Positions 21,094 to 32,951 of a DNA stretch of 34,192 bases are shown one piece after another. Below the pieces are notes generated by a model. It did not search any database and was not told where the DNA came from. It was given only the letters and a program-made list of their open reading frames with translations. Positions within the stretch are counted from its first letter, which is position 1; each line of letters starts with the position of its first letter. This stretch comes from Euglena gracilis (lineage: Eukaryota; Euglenozoa; Euglenophyceae; Euglenales; Euglenaceae). The DNA lies in contig CAAHFI011386017.1 of assembly GCA_900893395.1 (NCBI GenBank), positions 1 through 34,192 on the forward strand, in the 5' to 3' direction. A program made the translations under genes and the position numbers.

Positions 21094-22087
21094 CACCCGC
21101 AGTTTGTCTTTTTTCCCTTAAGAAAATAGCACAGTTTGTGCATTTTCTGGGGTTTTCTGCCAAAAATTCTCCAGAATGTACCTCGATGGGAAAAAATCGA
21201 TTTTCACAGGCCGTTTAGTCAGCCAAAAATACCAACTTTTTTGAATTCAGCACCCTTGAAAACCTGGGTAAGGTACCCTTCAGAATGCCTTAACTCCTGA
21301 AAACGTTAGAGAACTGAGGTCGTCAAAAAATGACAGGATTTTCTATTTCAATCATTGTAAAACTGGTAAATTTTAGTCATTCGACAACCGTTAATGGCAT
21401 AAAACTGCAAAACTGTGTATTTAAAGTCCTTTTTTTGGGTTTGGAACCACTAAAAACCTGTGAACACCCTTATTTGGACCTTTTTCGCTTAAAAAATACC
21501 ACGGTTTGTGCATTTTCTGGGGTTTTCTGCCAAAAAAAACTCCAGAATGTACCTCGATGGGCAAAAATCGATTTTCACAGGCCGTTTAGCCAGCCAAAAA
21601 TACCAAGTTTTTTGAATTCAGCACCATTGAAAACCTGGGTAAGGTACCCTTCATAATGCCTTAACTCCTCAAAACGTTGGAGAACCGAGGTCGGCAAAAA
21701 AGACAGGATTTCTACTTCAATCAGCTTTCTTGCAAAAAAAACTGGTCAAATTTGGTCATTCGACAACCGTTAATGACATATAACTGCAAAAACTGTGTAT
21801 TTAAAGTCCTTTTTTGGTTTTGGAACCACTAAAAACTTGTGACCCACCGGTATTTGGTGCTTTTTCCCTTAAGAAAATAGCCCAGTTTGTGCATTTTCTG
21901 GGTTTTTTTCCCAAAAATTCTCCAGAATGTACCTCAATGCGAAAAAAATCGATTTTCACAGGCCGTTCAGTGAGCCGAAAAGACCAACTTTTTTGAATTC
22001 AGCACCATTGAAAACCTGGGTAAGGTACCTTTCAGAACGCCTTAACTCCTCAGAATGTTGGAGAACTGAGGACGTCAAAAGTTAAAG
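21094..22087. repeat. R2 repeat block, unit 3
   Basis: gtttgtgcattttctgg at about 21135, 21504 and 21886. Unit-2-like variants (atcgattttc in the third monomer, gacc-caccgg). Confidence 0.93.
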
Positions 22088-23384
22088 CTTGTCCCTTCGT
22101 CCAGGTTCATCAGGCATGGCATGTTCCCATAACTCAACAATGGGGCACTACGCCCCAATATGAGGTGCTCCGGTGGGGGTTTTTTGGGGCCGGGAGTTCA
22201 AAAAAATGGTCAGCTGCGACTGGTTGGTTCAAAAAAGTGCAGTTTTTGGTGTTTTGGAAGTTTTTGGCAATTTTTCACCTTCGTCCAGACTCACCAGGCA
22301 TGGCAGGTTCCCATAACTCCACAATGGAGGCACTACCCCCATATGAGGTGCTCCGGTGGGGGTTTTTTGGGGCCGGGAGTTCAAAAAAGTGGTCAGCTGC
22401 TACTGGCTGGGTCAAAAAAGTCCAGTTTTTGGTGTTTTGGGAGTTTTTGGCAATTTTTTCACCTTCGTTCAGACTCACCAGGCAATGCAGGTTCCCATAA
22501 CTCGACAATGGGGGCACTACCCCCATATGAGGTGCTCCGGTGGGGGGTTTTTTTGGGGCCGGGAGTTCAAAAAAGTGGTCAGCTGCGACTGGCTGGGTCA
22601 AAAAAGTCCAGTTTTTGGTGTTTTGGGAGTTTTTGGCAATTTTTCACCTTCGTTCAGACTCACCAGGCAATGCAGGTTCCCATAACTCGACAATGGGGGC
22701 ACTACCCCCCATATGAGGTGCTCCGGTGGGGGTTTTTTGGGGCCGGGAGTTCAAAAAAATGGTCAGCTGCTACTGGCTGGGTCAAAAAAGTCCAGTTTTT
22801 GGTGTTTTGGGAGTTTTTGGCAATTTTTCACCTTTCGTCAGACTCACACAGGCAATGCAGGTTCCAATAACTCCACAATGGGGCACTACCCCCCCATATG
22901 AGGTGCTCCGGGTGGGGGGTTTTTTGGGGCCGGGAGTTCAAAAAATGGTCAGCTGCTACTGGCTGGTTCAAAAAAGTCCAGTTTTGGTGTTTTGGGTTTT
23001 TTGGCAATTTTTCACCGTCGTTCCAGACTCACCAGGCAATGGCAGGTTCCCATAACTCGACAATGGGGGCACTACCCCCCATATGAAGTGCTCTCCGGTG
23101 GGGGGTTTTTTGGGGCCGGGAGTTCAAAAAAGTGGTCAGCTGCGACTGGCTGGGTCAAAAAAGTCCAGTTTTTGGTGTTTTGGGAGTTTTTGGCAATTTT
23201 TTCACCTGCGTTCAGACTCACCCATGGCAGGTTCCCATAACTCCACAATGGGGGCACTACTCCCCCATATGAGGTGCTCCGGTGGGGGGTTTTTGGGGCC
23301 GGGAGTTCAAAATAAATGGTCAGCTGCGACTGGCTGGGTCAAAAAAGTCCAGTTTTTGGTGTTTTGAAAAGTTTTTGGCAATTT
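22088..23384. repeat. R3 satellite array, unit 3 (~7 monomers)
   Basis: gaggtgctc or gaagtgctc at about 22162, 22345, 22527, 22713, 22899, 23084 and 23271. Mostly b-type after the first a monomer. Ends with the b' variant caaaataaatgg and gttttgaaaag, as in unit 1. Open frames of up to 236 codons here are repeat artefacts. Confidence 0.95.
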
Positions 23385-23407
23385 AGTTTCCAACAGAAAG
23401 TGCGGAG
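23385..23407. repeat. R1 remnant and altered junction left of DIRS copy 2
   Basis: R1 sequence agtttccaacagaaag is followed by tgcggag and then by the element's cggactccc. This flank differs from that of copy 1, where 32 bp of R1 are kept, while the right flank is identical. Confidence 0.75.
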
Positions 23408-23463
23408 CGGACTCCCACGACAGAGGAAGGGGGAGGAAGGGACCAAGAGGGCGAAGCACAAGA

Positions 23464-23563
23464 AGATGGTGAGGTCCTGCTTTCCTTGCCGGCTGTTCTG
23501 TTCTGGTGTGTTTGTGCGTGCGCGGGGGGTGCTTCTTACTGCGCCTTTGTTGCCGGAGTTGGC
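23464..23563. repeat. Left inverted terminal repeat, DIRS copy 2
   Basis: agatggtgaggtcc to ccggagttggc; reverse complement of 27823-27920 with a few differences. Confidence 0.92.
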
Positions 23564-23776
23564 GATGATGAGGCCTCCTCCGACACCTTGGCGAAGCTGA
23601 ACCGTCGTGGCCCCGCCCCCCCCCTCTCCCATGGTCGCTTGGTGGGGGCCCCCCCCGATGGGGATGGTGGTCTCTTTCTGTGTTTCTGGGTGGGTGGTTG
23701 GGGCTGCTTGGTTGGGGGTCCCCTTTCTGGTTGGGATGTTTTCTTTTTCTGCTGATTTTTTGGGTGGGGGGTTGGG

Positions 23777-23877
23777 CTCACCATCTTCTTGTGCTTCGCC
23801 CTCTTGGTCCCTTCCTCCCCCTTCCTCTGTCGTGGGAGTCCGAGACCATTCGGGCTCCGCACTGCGAGATGGTGAGG
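23777..23877. repeat. Internal complementary region (ICR), DIRS copy 2
   Basis: Same 101-bp sequence as 8067-8167. It still matches the joined right and left ends of the element, and keeps the end bases that are altered at this copy's own left junction. Confidence 0.94.
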
Positions 23878-23914
23878 TACTGTGCACCCCCCTTTGGGCC
23901 ATAATTTTTGAATT

Positions 23915-24815
23915 TTTGAAACGACACCAGCCTCAAATAATGAGCTTGGAAGGCCCCAAAATTTTTCCACTGACCCAGCTGCTGGACTTCTTCCACTTGC
24001 AAACCAGCATTTTTCCACCATAAAACCCCAGCCCCTCTGGTGCTGTGGGGTTTCCAGTGGGTGGTGTCCACCCCCCCTCTTGCAGAATTTCTTTGGTAGG
24101 GAATTCACCCTTTCTGATGTCAAAGGTCTTTTACCATCCAAAGACCATAACAAATTATTTTTGTGCCCAACCATGTGGGCTGTCCTTTCCACATACTCTT
24201 TCAATAAATGCCAGGGCTGATGAGGGGGGTGTGTGGCAAATTCAAAACTCCTCCCATCTTGGGAATTGCCACCCTTTCCTTTGCAATAAAATGAAAATTT
24301 TTTCTCCCACGAAACTGATTTTTCGCTGTGTCCTGGCTAAATCAACCCCCCTGTGGAGGGCCAAAAGCCTCCAACAGATGATGAGTCTGTTTCTGAGCTC
24401 TTTCACAGATAGGTCTGAGAGGGGTTTGGATTCCTGATGATGTTTTCTAGGAAATCAGTGGGGTCCCAAAAGTGGGCATACTTGCAGACATTGGAATTCC
24501 ATTTCCTTTTCAATGGAGACAAAAGAGGGGAAAACCTCAATGACCCAAACCCTGGGAGTAATAAGGCTGCTGCATATGCATTTCGTGCAGTGTTGAGGCT
24601 GTGAACAGCAAGATCAAGGATGGCTCAGCCATCTTGGGACTGTGCAGTCCTGCAGGGGCACCCCTTTGTGCAACAATTGGCCCACCAATGCCTGAAGGCT
24701 GAGTCATATCTTTTGACATTTCCCAGATTTTTTATGTAAGTGTCGATACTGGACATCGAAACTTCCTGGGATTGTAATATTTGCCTGACACAATCAAGCA
24801 GGCCAAATTCCACCT
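23915..24815 (-). pseudogene. Tyrosine recombinase relic, DIRS copy 2
   Basis: Counterpart of 8200-9105. The arginine box lies near 24321-24362 and the AHYLR tyrosine box near 23931-23945. Broken copy. Confidence 0.82.
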
Positions 24816-25219
24816 TGGGGGGGCATCTCCTCCCCCCAGCAGTTGGTGAACAGACCCCATGGGGGGTACCAGCAAAACTTTGCTGCCTGGCTGCCTGATT
24901 GACATTAATTGGCGCCACCATGATGTCGAAGCCCAGTGGGGTACGATCAACAGACATCAGGTCTGGGTTTAACATTAATCTCTGAACCCACTGGGGAATG
25001 ATGCTCCAGGGGGGTTGGCATAAACTGGGGGGAGGCCCCTTAAATCTGCCTTCAAGGCATCCACCAGCAAAGCCCCTTGGTGGGGGTATCGACAAATGAA
25101 CTTGGGGAATTTTTTGTTGCTGGGTGTGCAAAACATGTCCACCTCTGGGGTGATGTCCTTTTGAAAAATTCAGAATTTGGTGAAAAATGTTCAGGTTTAG
25201 GGTATAATCCCCTGGGTCC
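24816..25219 (-). pseudogene. DIRS copy 2 linker between RNase H and recombinase
   Basis: Counterpart of 9106-9519. No further domain recognised. Confidence 0.55.
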
Positions 25220-25560
25220 TTTTGCTCCCTGGTCAGGGAGTCTGCCAATTGCTCTTTTGTGGGAACCCAAACCACCTGCAAATTGATTTGCTTTTCTTGG
25301 CAATGATACAGCAGGGGTTTTAATGGAATTTAGGTAGGCTTTTTGCCTCCCCATTTTGTTAAATAACTTACAGCCACCTGGCTGTCCACATGAAGCAATG
25401 GTTTGTTTTGGTTTTGCCAACTTTTTACTGTTCCACTGCTGACATCAATTCTTTTTGGTTGATGTGAAGGATGTGCAGGTCCCTCCAAAAATCCTGCACT
25501 TTTGGCCAGAATTTTTGTCCAGCCCCCCCACTGCCAGGTGCTGCTGTCTGAAAACAGTTC
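25220..25560 (-). pseudogene. RNase H relic, DIRS copy 2
   Basis: Counterpart of 9520-9870, with FSDSS near 25541-25557 and ADSLTREQ near 25228-25250. Broken copy. Confidence 0.83.
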
Positions 25561-25689
25561 CTGAGAGGCCTGGGATTGAAAGGCTCTGCCCACACCTGGC
25601 TGCAAAAACGCTTTTAACTCCACAATTTGATCTTTGACCCCCTGGGGAATGGTTAGGGTGTGGTCCCAACCCCACTTTGTGTGCAAATC

Positions 25690-26390
25690 CACCATTTTGC
25701 AAAGTTGATCTGTCAGAATTCTGAGAAATGGCATTGAGACTAAATAGCTTCTGACTTGCCCACAATAGAACTGAGTTTTCTGCAGCTCATTTTTGTGCTG
25801 TGAGCACCTTGCCTAGCTCCTTTCTTAAGGATTTTAGTTTTTCCTGTGGAATTTCCAGCTGGCCTTTTTTCAAATTGATCCACTGGCCCAAATGCTTTAT
25901 TTCCTGTGTTGGTTCCAGACATGATTTGGGGAGGTTTATTCTGAAACCTGCCAGTAAAAGATCTTTTTTCATTTCTGCCAAATGCTGGGCTGCTGTCTTT
26001 TTGCTGGGGGCTAACAGCAAAATATCGTCCAGGTAGATGAAAACTACCTTTCCTTCCTTCCTCCATTTCCTTTCCCAGACTCTCATGAGAGTCATAAACT
26101 TTTGTGGCAGGCTGCTTATGCCAAAGCATGCAGCTTGAAACTGCCACGTTTCCCCCCCACCTGCATGCACACATGTTTCTCCAGACTGCTGTGCAGTTTT
26201 AAGTGGAAGTATGCATCTTTCAGGTCTATTTTTCCACAGAACCAACCTTTTCTTAGATATGGGAAGATGTTTCCCATATGTTCCAATCTGAATTTCTGTG
26301 GGGTAAAATGGAGATTTAACTGTCGACAATCTGATATCAGTCTTTCTTTGGTCTTTTCCCCTTCCTTTTTGGAAATGATAAAATAAGGAA
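25690..26390 (-). pseudogene. Reverse transcriptase relic, DIRS copy 2
   Basis: Counterpart of 10000-10700; the YLDDILL box lies at about 26020-26037 and DLKDAYFHL near 26200-26235. Most of the RT region is nearly the same as in copy 1. Confidence 0.9.
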
Positions 26391-26660
26391 CAAAATGTTT
26401 TGCCTCCTCTGGGGGATTTGTCTGGTTGCCCCTGCACATTCGTATTCTCTCAGAATTTTTTGGGCAGTCATTATTTCTTGGGGGTCTTGAATGGAACTTT
26501 TTTGGACATTTGAGGGGGGAGGGGAAGATCTGCCATAACACCTTCCCTTATCAGGTTTAATACCTCTCTGCTGGCTCCTGCCTTTTCCCAATGGGGGATA
26601 CTGGCCTGCAGGGCTCTGAAAGGGGGTACCCCTGGGTGTAATGTATCTGGGGATTCCACA

Positions 26661-26767
26661 GGCCCCATCACTGGGGTCCTTCCCCTGGCTGCCCCATCAC
26701 TGGGGTCAGCTCTGGCTGCCCCATCACTGGGGTCCTCTCTGGCTGCCCCATCACTGGGGTCACCTCT
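26661..26767. repeat. Minisatellite in the gag-like region, copy 2
   Basis: Four copies of gccccatcactggggtc, the same number as in copy 1, so the array has not changed in copy number since the duplication. Confidence 0.85.
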
Positions 26768-26939
26768 GGCCCTGCCATAGGGCTGTTCAAAGACAGGCTT
26801 TCCCCCTGTTTTTGAAAAATGGGGGAAGGTCTGTGTCTGCAGTGGGGAGGTACATATACAGCTGGGGGTGTGGGCTGATTATCTTCTGGGGGGGCCCTGG
26901 TGTAGCCATTCTTGGGCCTCCCCCCCAAGGGCTGTGGTC

Positions 26940-27250
26940 TTGAATGCATGGGCCTCCAATGGCCATTTGATTTTTGTTGAAATGGCCTCCATTGGCCTTG
27001 ATACTTTGGCCCTGGCCTCCATTGGCCTCTTGGATATAATGGCCTCCATTGGCCTTCCCCTGAAGGGGGTGGGGCTTGCTTGGATGGTTGAAATGGCCTC
27101 CACTGGCCTTGAGGTCTTGATGCCTCCACTGGCCACCATTGGCCCCTTGATTTTGAATATAATGGCTTTTCAGCCTGAGCTTTTGGCTTCCATAGCCTTG
27201 CAGCTGGGCTCCATGCCCTTGATGATAAAGGCTGCCATAGCCTTGATGAC
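26940..27250. repeat. Imperfect short tandem repeats in the gag-like region, copy 2
   Basis: Counterpart of 11250-11560 with the same atggcctccattggcctt-type units. Confidence 0.75.
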
Positions 27251-27822
27251 AAGGGTCTCCATGCCCTTGATTCCCCCTGGGTGGGGGGTGGTGATGAGAA
27301 AAAGGGGGGGTAATCTGCCAGACCTGTCTCCCCATTTCTTTTCCTCGATTTACTGGCCACCACTGTCCAGGGTCCATGGCCGTCGTTGAACTGTTGGAAT
27401 CGAAATTTCTCTGGGAGATTGGGAGGAGGGGGGTTGCGACGGCCACGGACTGGTGTTCTGCTGCTGCCCCGTCATCGTCTCCAGCGCCTGCTGCTCCTCC
27501 ACTCTTCTCCATTCCAGGTTTCTTCCTTGAAATTCCTGATGATGTCGCTGGACGGTCTGTGTTGGTTGCACCGGCTTCAGCTGGGACTCCGTCTCTTCCA
27601 GCTTCAGCTGCCTTCTCCTGGCTTCCTTTTTGCTCTGCTGGGCCGCTGGACACCAGGTATGTGGCATCTTTCATGGAAATCAAAATTTTCTTTCTCCGCT
27701 TTTCTATATCGTCCAGATTGCTCTTCCTCCTCTGTATTGACTGGTCGGTGTGGTTGAACGTTGTTGAACTCGTTGAGTTGAAATTCTTTCTCCTTGAGGT
27801 CGAAGGGCAGAATTAAGAATCA

Positions 27823-27920
27823 GCCAACTCCGGCAACAAAAAGCAGTAAGAAGCACCCCCCGCGCACGCACAAACACACCAGAACAAACAGCCGGCAAGG
27901 AAAGCAGGACCTCACCATCT
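27823..27920. repeat. Right inverted terminal repeat, DIRS copy 2
   Basis: Reverse complement of 23464-23563. The element continues to 27943 with the right-end-specific bases. Confidence 0.92.
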
Positions 27921-28915
27921 CGCAGTGCGGAGCCCGAATGGTCGGTGTTTCCTTGTGCATTTTGCTGAAGCTGCTGTGGAGGGCGGGTCGATCCGAGAAC
28001 GTACCGAATTGGGCATGCCGGCACAAAACGCATGTATAACGGCTTCCTGGGCATCATCTTTGCCACAATTTTGATTCTTTTGGGTTTAATCATGTGCCAA
28101 TGTCATTTTTCAAAACTTAGGAAAAGGTCCAATGACATTTTTTGACAGTGAAGGTAACAATTTGCGGCGGGGATGTGGCTGTGTTCCTGCGGAGCCCTTC
28201 AACCACTGGGTTCTGGTGAAGGGGTTGGAGGGGTGTGACGAGCTCTCAAAAAAACTTGAAGTGCGGAGTCCATTATGACTCTGAATCCAATTGTAAATGC
28301 TTTAAAATATCTTTTGGAAGAATTCTCCCAAATAAAACCGTGGATTTAGGAAAATAATGTTGGAAACCCACCAGTGGTGGGGGTTATAGTTCATATATTA
28401 TCGGGGGGTGAGGCTGATAAGCCAAGTGCGCTTTGTTTCAAAGATGATCCCTGACAAAATTAACTCAACTCGGGCAGATAAAGAATGATAAAAAGTGGTT
28501 AGAAAGCCTAATTTTCAGTTTCCAACAGAAAGAATCAGGGACCCTCTTGGTGTTTCCTTGTGCATTTTTGCTGAAGCTGCTGTGGAGGGCGGGTCGGTCC
28601 GAAAACGTACCGAATTGGGCATGCCGGCACAAAACGCATGTATAACGGCTTCCTGGGCATCATCTTTGCCACAATTTTGATTCTTTTGGGTTTAATCATG
28701 TGCCAATTTCATTTTTCAAACTTAGGAAAAGGTCCAATGACATTTTTGGACAGTGAAGGTAACAATTTGCGGCGGGATGTGGCTGTGTTCCTGCGGAGCC
28801 CTTCAACCACTGGGTTCTGGTGAAGGGGTTGGAGGGGTGTGACGAGCTCTCAAAAAACTTGAAGTGCGGAGTCCATTATGACTCTGAATCCAATTGTAAA
28901 TGCTTTAAAATATCT

Positions 28916-29083
28916 TTTGGAAGAATTCTCCCAAATAAAACGTGGATTTAGGAAAATAATGTTGGAAACCCACCATGGTGGGGTTATAGTTCATATATTT
29001 TGGAAAACTCTCCCAAATAAAACCGTGGATTAGGAAAATAATGTTGGAAACCCACCAGTGGTGGGGGTTATAGTTCATATATT
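28916..29083. repeat. Partial tandem duplication inside an R1 monomer, block IV
   Basis: Counterpart of 13225-13388. Second copy begins near 29000 (tttggaaaactctccc). Confidence 0.82.
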
Positions 29084-29837
29084 ATCGGGGGTGAGGCTGA
29101 TAAGCCAAGTGCGCTTTGTTTCAAAGATGATCCCTGACAAAATTAACTCAACTCGGGCAGATAAAGAATGATAAAAAGTGGTTGGAAAGCCTAATTTTCA
29201 GATTCCAACAGAAAGAATCAGGGACCCTCTTGGTGTTTCCTTGTGCATTTTGCTGAAGCTGCTGTGGAGGGCGGGTCGGTCCGAAAACGTACCGAATTGG
29301 GCATGCCGGCACAAAAACGCATGTATACCGGCTTCCTGGGCATCATCTTTGCCACAATTTTGATTCTTTTGAGTTTAATCATGTGCCAATGTCATTTTTC
29401 AAACTTAGGAAAAGGTCCAATGACATTTTTGGACAGTGAAGGTAACAATTTGCGGCGGGGATGTGGCTGTGTTTCTGCGGGGCCCTTCAACCACTGGGTT
29501 CTGGTGAAGGGGTTGGAGGGGTGTGACGAGCTGCCAAAAACTTGAAGTGCGGAGTCCATAATGACTCTGAAATCCAATTGTAAATGCTTTAAAATATCTT
29601 TTGGAAGAACACTCCCAAATAAAACCGTGGATTTAGGAAAATAATGTTGGAAACCCACCAGTGGTGGGGTTATAGTTCATATATTATCGGGGGTGAGGCT
29701 GATAAGCCAAGTGCGCTTTGTTTCAAAGATGATCCCTGACAAAATTAACTCAACTCGGGCAGATAAGGAATGATAAAAAGTGTTGGAAAGCCTAATTTTC
29801 AGATTCCAACAGAAAGAATCAGGGACCCTCTTGGTGT

Positions 29838-30065
29838 TTCCTTGTGCATTTTGCTGAAGCTGCTGTGGAGGGCGGGTCGGTCCGAAAACGTACCGAATTG
29901 GGCATGCCGGCACAAAACGCATGTATAACGGCTTCCTGGGCATCATCTTTGCCAAAGATGATCCCTGACAAAATTAACTCAACTCGGGCAGATAAAGAAT
30001 GATAAAAAGTGGTTGGAAAGCCTAATTTTCAGTTCAACAGAAAGAATCAGGACCCTCTTGGTGTT
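29838..30065. repeat. R1 short monomer, block IV
   Basis: Same deletion junction near 29953 as the other three short monomers. Confidence 0.9.
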
Positions 30066-31083
30066 TCCTTGTGCATTTTGCTGAAGCTGCTGTGGAGGGC
30101 GGGTCGGTCCGAAAACGTACCGAATTGGGCATGCCGGCACAAAACGCATGTATAACGGCTTCCTGGGCATCATCTTTGCCACAATTTTGATTCTTTTGGG
30201 TTTAATCATGTGCCAATTTCATTTTTCAAACTTAGGAAAAGGTCCAATGACATTTTTGGACAGTGAAGGTAACAATTTGCGGCGGGGATGTGGCTGTGTT
30301 CCTGCGGAGCCCTTCAACCACTGGGTTCTGGTGAAGGGTTGGAGGGGTGTGACGAGCTCTCAAAAAACTTGAAGTGCGGAGTCCATTATGACTCTGAATC
30401 CAATTGTAAATGCTTTAAAATATCTTTTGGAAGAACTCTCCCAAATAAAACCGTGGATTTAGGAAAATAATGTTGGAAACCCACCAGTGGTGGGGGTTAT
30501 AGTTCATATATTATCGGGGGTGAGGCTGATAAGCCAAGTGCGCTTTGTTTCAAAGATGATCCCTGACAAAATTAACTCAACTCGGGCAGATAAAGAATGA
30601 TAAAAAGTGGTTGGAAAGCCTAATTTTCAGATTCCAACAGAAAGAATCAGGGACCCTCTTGGTGTTTCCTTGTGCATTTTGCTGAAGCTGCTGTGGAGGG
30701 CGGTCGGTCCGAAAACGTACCGAATTGGGCATGCCGGCACAAAACGCATGTATACCGGCTTCCTGGGCATCATCTTTGCCACAATTTTGATTCTTTTGAG
30801 TTTAATCATGTGCCAATGTCATTTTTCAAACTTAGGAAAAGGTCCAATGACATTTTTGGACAGTGAAGGTAACAATTTGCGGGGGATGTGGCTGTGTTTC
30901 TGCGGGCCCTTCAACCACTGGGTTCTGGTGAAGGGTTGGAGGGGTGTGACGAGCTGCCAAAAAACTTGAAGTGCGGAGTCCATAATGACTCTGAATCCAA
31001 TTGTAAATGCTTTAAATATCTTTTGGAAGAATTCTCCCAAATAAAACCGTGGATTTAGGAAAATAATGTTGGAAACCCACCAG

Positions 31084-31448
31084 TTTTTAGGTGCCCGACG
31101 GCGTTACAGTTCATTTTTTAAGCGAAGTGAGCTTTGTTTCAACGATGATCCGTGGCAAAATTTATTCAACTCGTGCAGATAAGGAACGATAAAAAGTGAT
31201 TAAGAAGCCTAATTAGTGGCTTCCAACAGAAAGAGATACGGACCCTCTTGGTGGTTCCTTGTGCGTTTTGCTGAAGCCGACGTCGACTGCTGGTCCGTCC
31301 GAAACCGTACCTAGTTGGGCATGCCGGCACAAAACGCATGTATCACGGGAGCCCGGGCGTCTTCTTTGACGCGATTTTGATTCTCTTGGGTTTAACCATG
31401 TTCCAATGTCATTTTTCAAACGTAGAAAAAGGTCCATGGACGTTTTCC
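31084..31448. repeat. R1' diverged monomer, unit 4
   Basis: Unit-1-like version (ggagcccggg, tttgctgaagcc, taattagtggc). Confidence 0.9.
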
Positions 31449-31958
31449 AAAGCATGTAAGAGATTAACAGGGCTTAAGAGAGTCTGAAAACAACATAGGA
31501 CATTGTCCTTCGTTCACTGCACTTGCGTCTAGAAACAGCCGCTTAATTTCATCACAGTTTCTCTTTGCCACGGAATTTTGGAAAAGGTAGGATTTGCCTG
31601 TGTGCTTTGTTCCTAAGTTTGCTCAAGAATACAAAACTTAGGATCAAGGTATTCCTAATTTCGTTTTACTTGGCTTTCAGAACAACAAGATTTATTGGGA
31701 ATGTGGACAACCAGGATATGAATTAATATTATTTCCCTTGTTATCTTTTTCTTTCGTCAGGATTTGTTTCACCGGGCAAGAATGATGAAGAAATCAAGGA
31801 AGTACAAAGCTAATTAAACTCTCCTATTGTGTGTTTGCTTTGCTTTTATTGTGTGTTTGCTTGCTTTGTGCTCGTTGTGGCGTTCTGTGTTAACATCTTT
31901 AAAGGAAACCATTTTCTGCCATTTAGCTGAATTTGCTTATTTGGGAGGGATGTGAGGT
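31449..31958. other. Segment S, unit 4
   Basis: Nearly the same as unit 1 (gggcaagaatgatg, ttgttatcttt). Splice-like signals conserved; no gene recognised. Confidence 0.6.
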
Positions 31959-32951
31959 CACCCGCAGTTTGTCTTTTTTCCCTTAAGAAAATAGCACAGT
32001 TTGTGCATTTTCTGGGGTTTTCTGCCAAAAATTCTCCAGAATGTACCTCGATGGGAAAAAATCGATTTTCACAGGCCGTTTAGTCAGCCAAAAATACCAA
32101 CTTTTTTGAATTCAGCACCCTTGAAAACCTGGGTAAGGTACCCTTCAGAATGCCTTAACTCCTGAAAACGTTAGAGAACTGAGGTCGTCAAAAATGACAG
32201 GATTTTCTATTTCAATCATTGTAAAAACTGGTAAATTTTAGTCATTCGACAACCGTTAATGGCATAAACTGCAAAACTGTGTATTTAAAGTCCTTTTTTT
32301 GGTTTTGGAACCACTAAAAACCTGTGAACACCTTATTTGGACCTTTTTCGCTTAAAAATACCACGGTTTGTGCATTTTCTGGGGTTTTCTTGCCAAAAAA
32401 AACTCCAGAATGTACCTCGATGGGCAAAAAATCGATTTTCACAGGCCGTTTAGCCAGCCAAAAATACCAAGTTTTTTGAATTCAGCACCATTTGAAAACC
32501 TGGGTAAGGTACCCTTCATAATGCCTTAACTCCTCAAAACGTTGGAGAACCGAGGTCGGCAAAAAAGACAGGATTTCTACTTCAATCAGCTTTCTTGCAA
32601 AAAAAAACTGGTCAAATTTGGTCAGTCGACAACCGTTAATGACATATAACTGCAAAACTGTGTATTTTAAAGTCCTTTTTTGGTTTTGGAACCACTAAAA
32701 ACTTGTGAACACCGGTATTTGGTGCTTTTTCCCTTAAGAAAATAGCCCAGTTTGTGCATTTTCTGGGTTTTTTTCCCAAAAATTTCTCCAGAATGTACCT
32801 CAATGCGAAAAAATAGATTTCACAGGCCGTTCAGTGAGCCGAAAAGACCAACTTTTTTGAATTCAGCACCATTGAAAACCTGGGTAAGGTACCTTTCAGA
32901 ACGCCCTAACTCCTCAGAATGTTGGAGAACTGAGGACGTCAAAAGTTAAAG
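31959..32951. repeat. R2 repeat block, unit 4
   Basis: gtttgtgcattttctgg at about 32000, 32369 and 32750. Shares tagattt and gaacgccctaac with unit 1. Confidence 0.93.

Larger units (their letters stand above)
26480..27683 (-). pseudogene. Gag-like region relic, DIRS copy 2
   Basis: Counterpart of 10790-11994, with the same charged N-terminal part and repeat-rich middle. No zinc knuckle seen. Confidence 0.6.
23408..27943 (-). mobile_element. DIRS-type tyrosine-recombinase retroelement, copy 2 (fossil, broken)
   Basis: Second copy, about 4.54 kb, same orientation and same right junction (cgaatggtc-ggtgtttcc) as copy 1. Same parts in the same order with the two ITRs and the ICR. The sequence is nearly identical to copy 1, and the flanking R1 monomer carries the same private variants, so this is a duplicate of the same insertion rather than a second insertion. 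It is more broken than copy 1, by my estimate around ten interruptions; part may be homopolymer read error. Confidence 0.93.
27944..31083. repeat. R1 satellite array, block IV
   Basis: ttccttgtgca at about 27950, 28553, 29237, 29839 (short form), 30066 and 30667. It matches block II monomer by monomer, including the private variants next to DIRS, the partial duplication and the short form. Confidence 0.95.

Noticed and set aside
22160-22870. 236-codon open frame in the R3 array of unit 3, and many 60-120-codon frames across R1, R2 and R3
   Set aside because: They follow the repeat period, occur in several frames and both strands at once, and change with homopolymer length between units. They reflect a stop-poor tandem repeat, not a protein.
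26868-27389. Plus-strand open frames of 100-190 codons inside the DIRS copies
   Set aside because: They are antisense to the gag-like, RT and recombinase regions and arise from the repeat-rich, CpG-poor coding strand.
7698-27943. Two independent DIRS insertions at a preferred R1 target
   Set aside because: Private variants in the flanking R1 monomer, the shared partial duplication and the matching order of R1 monomers downstream are explained by one insertion plus amplification.
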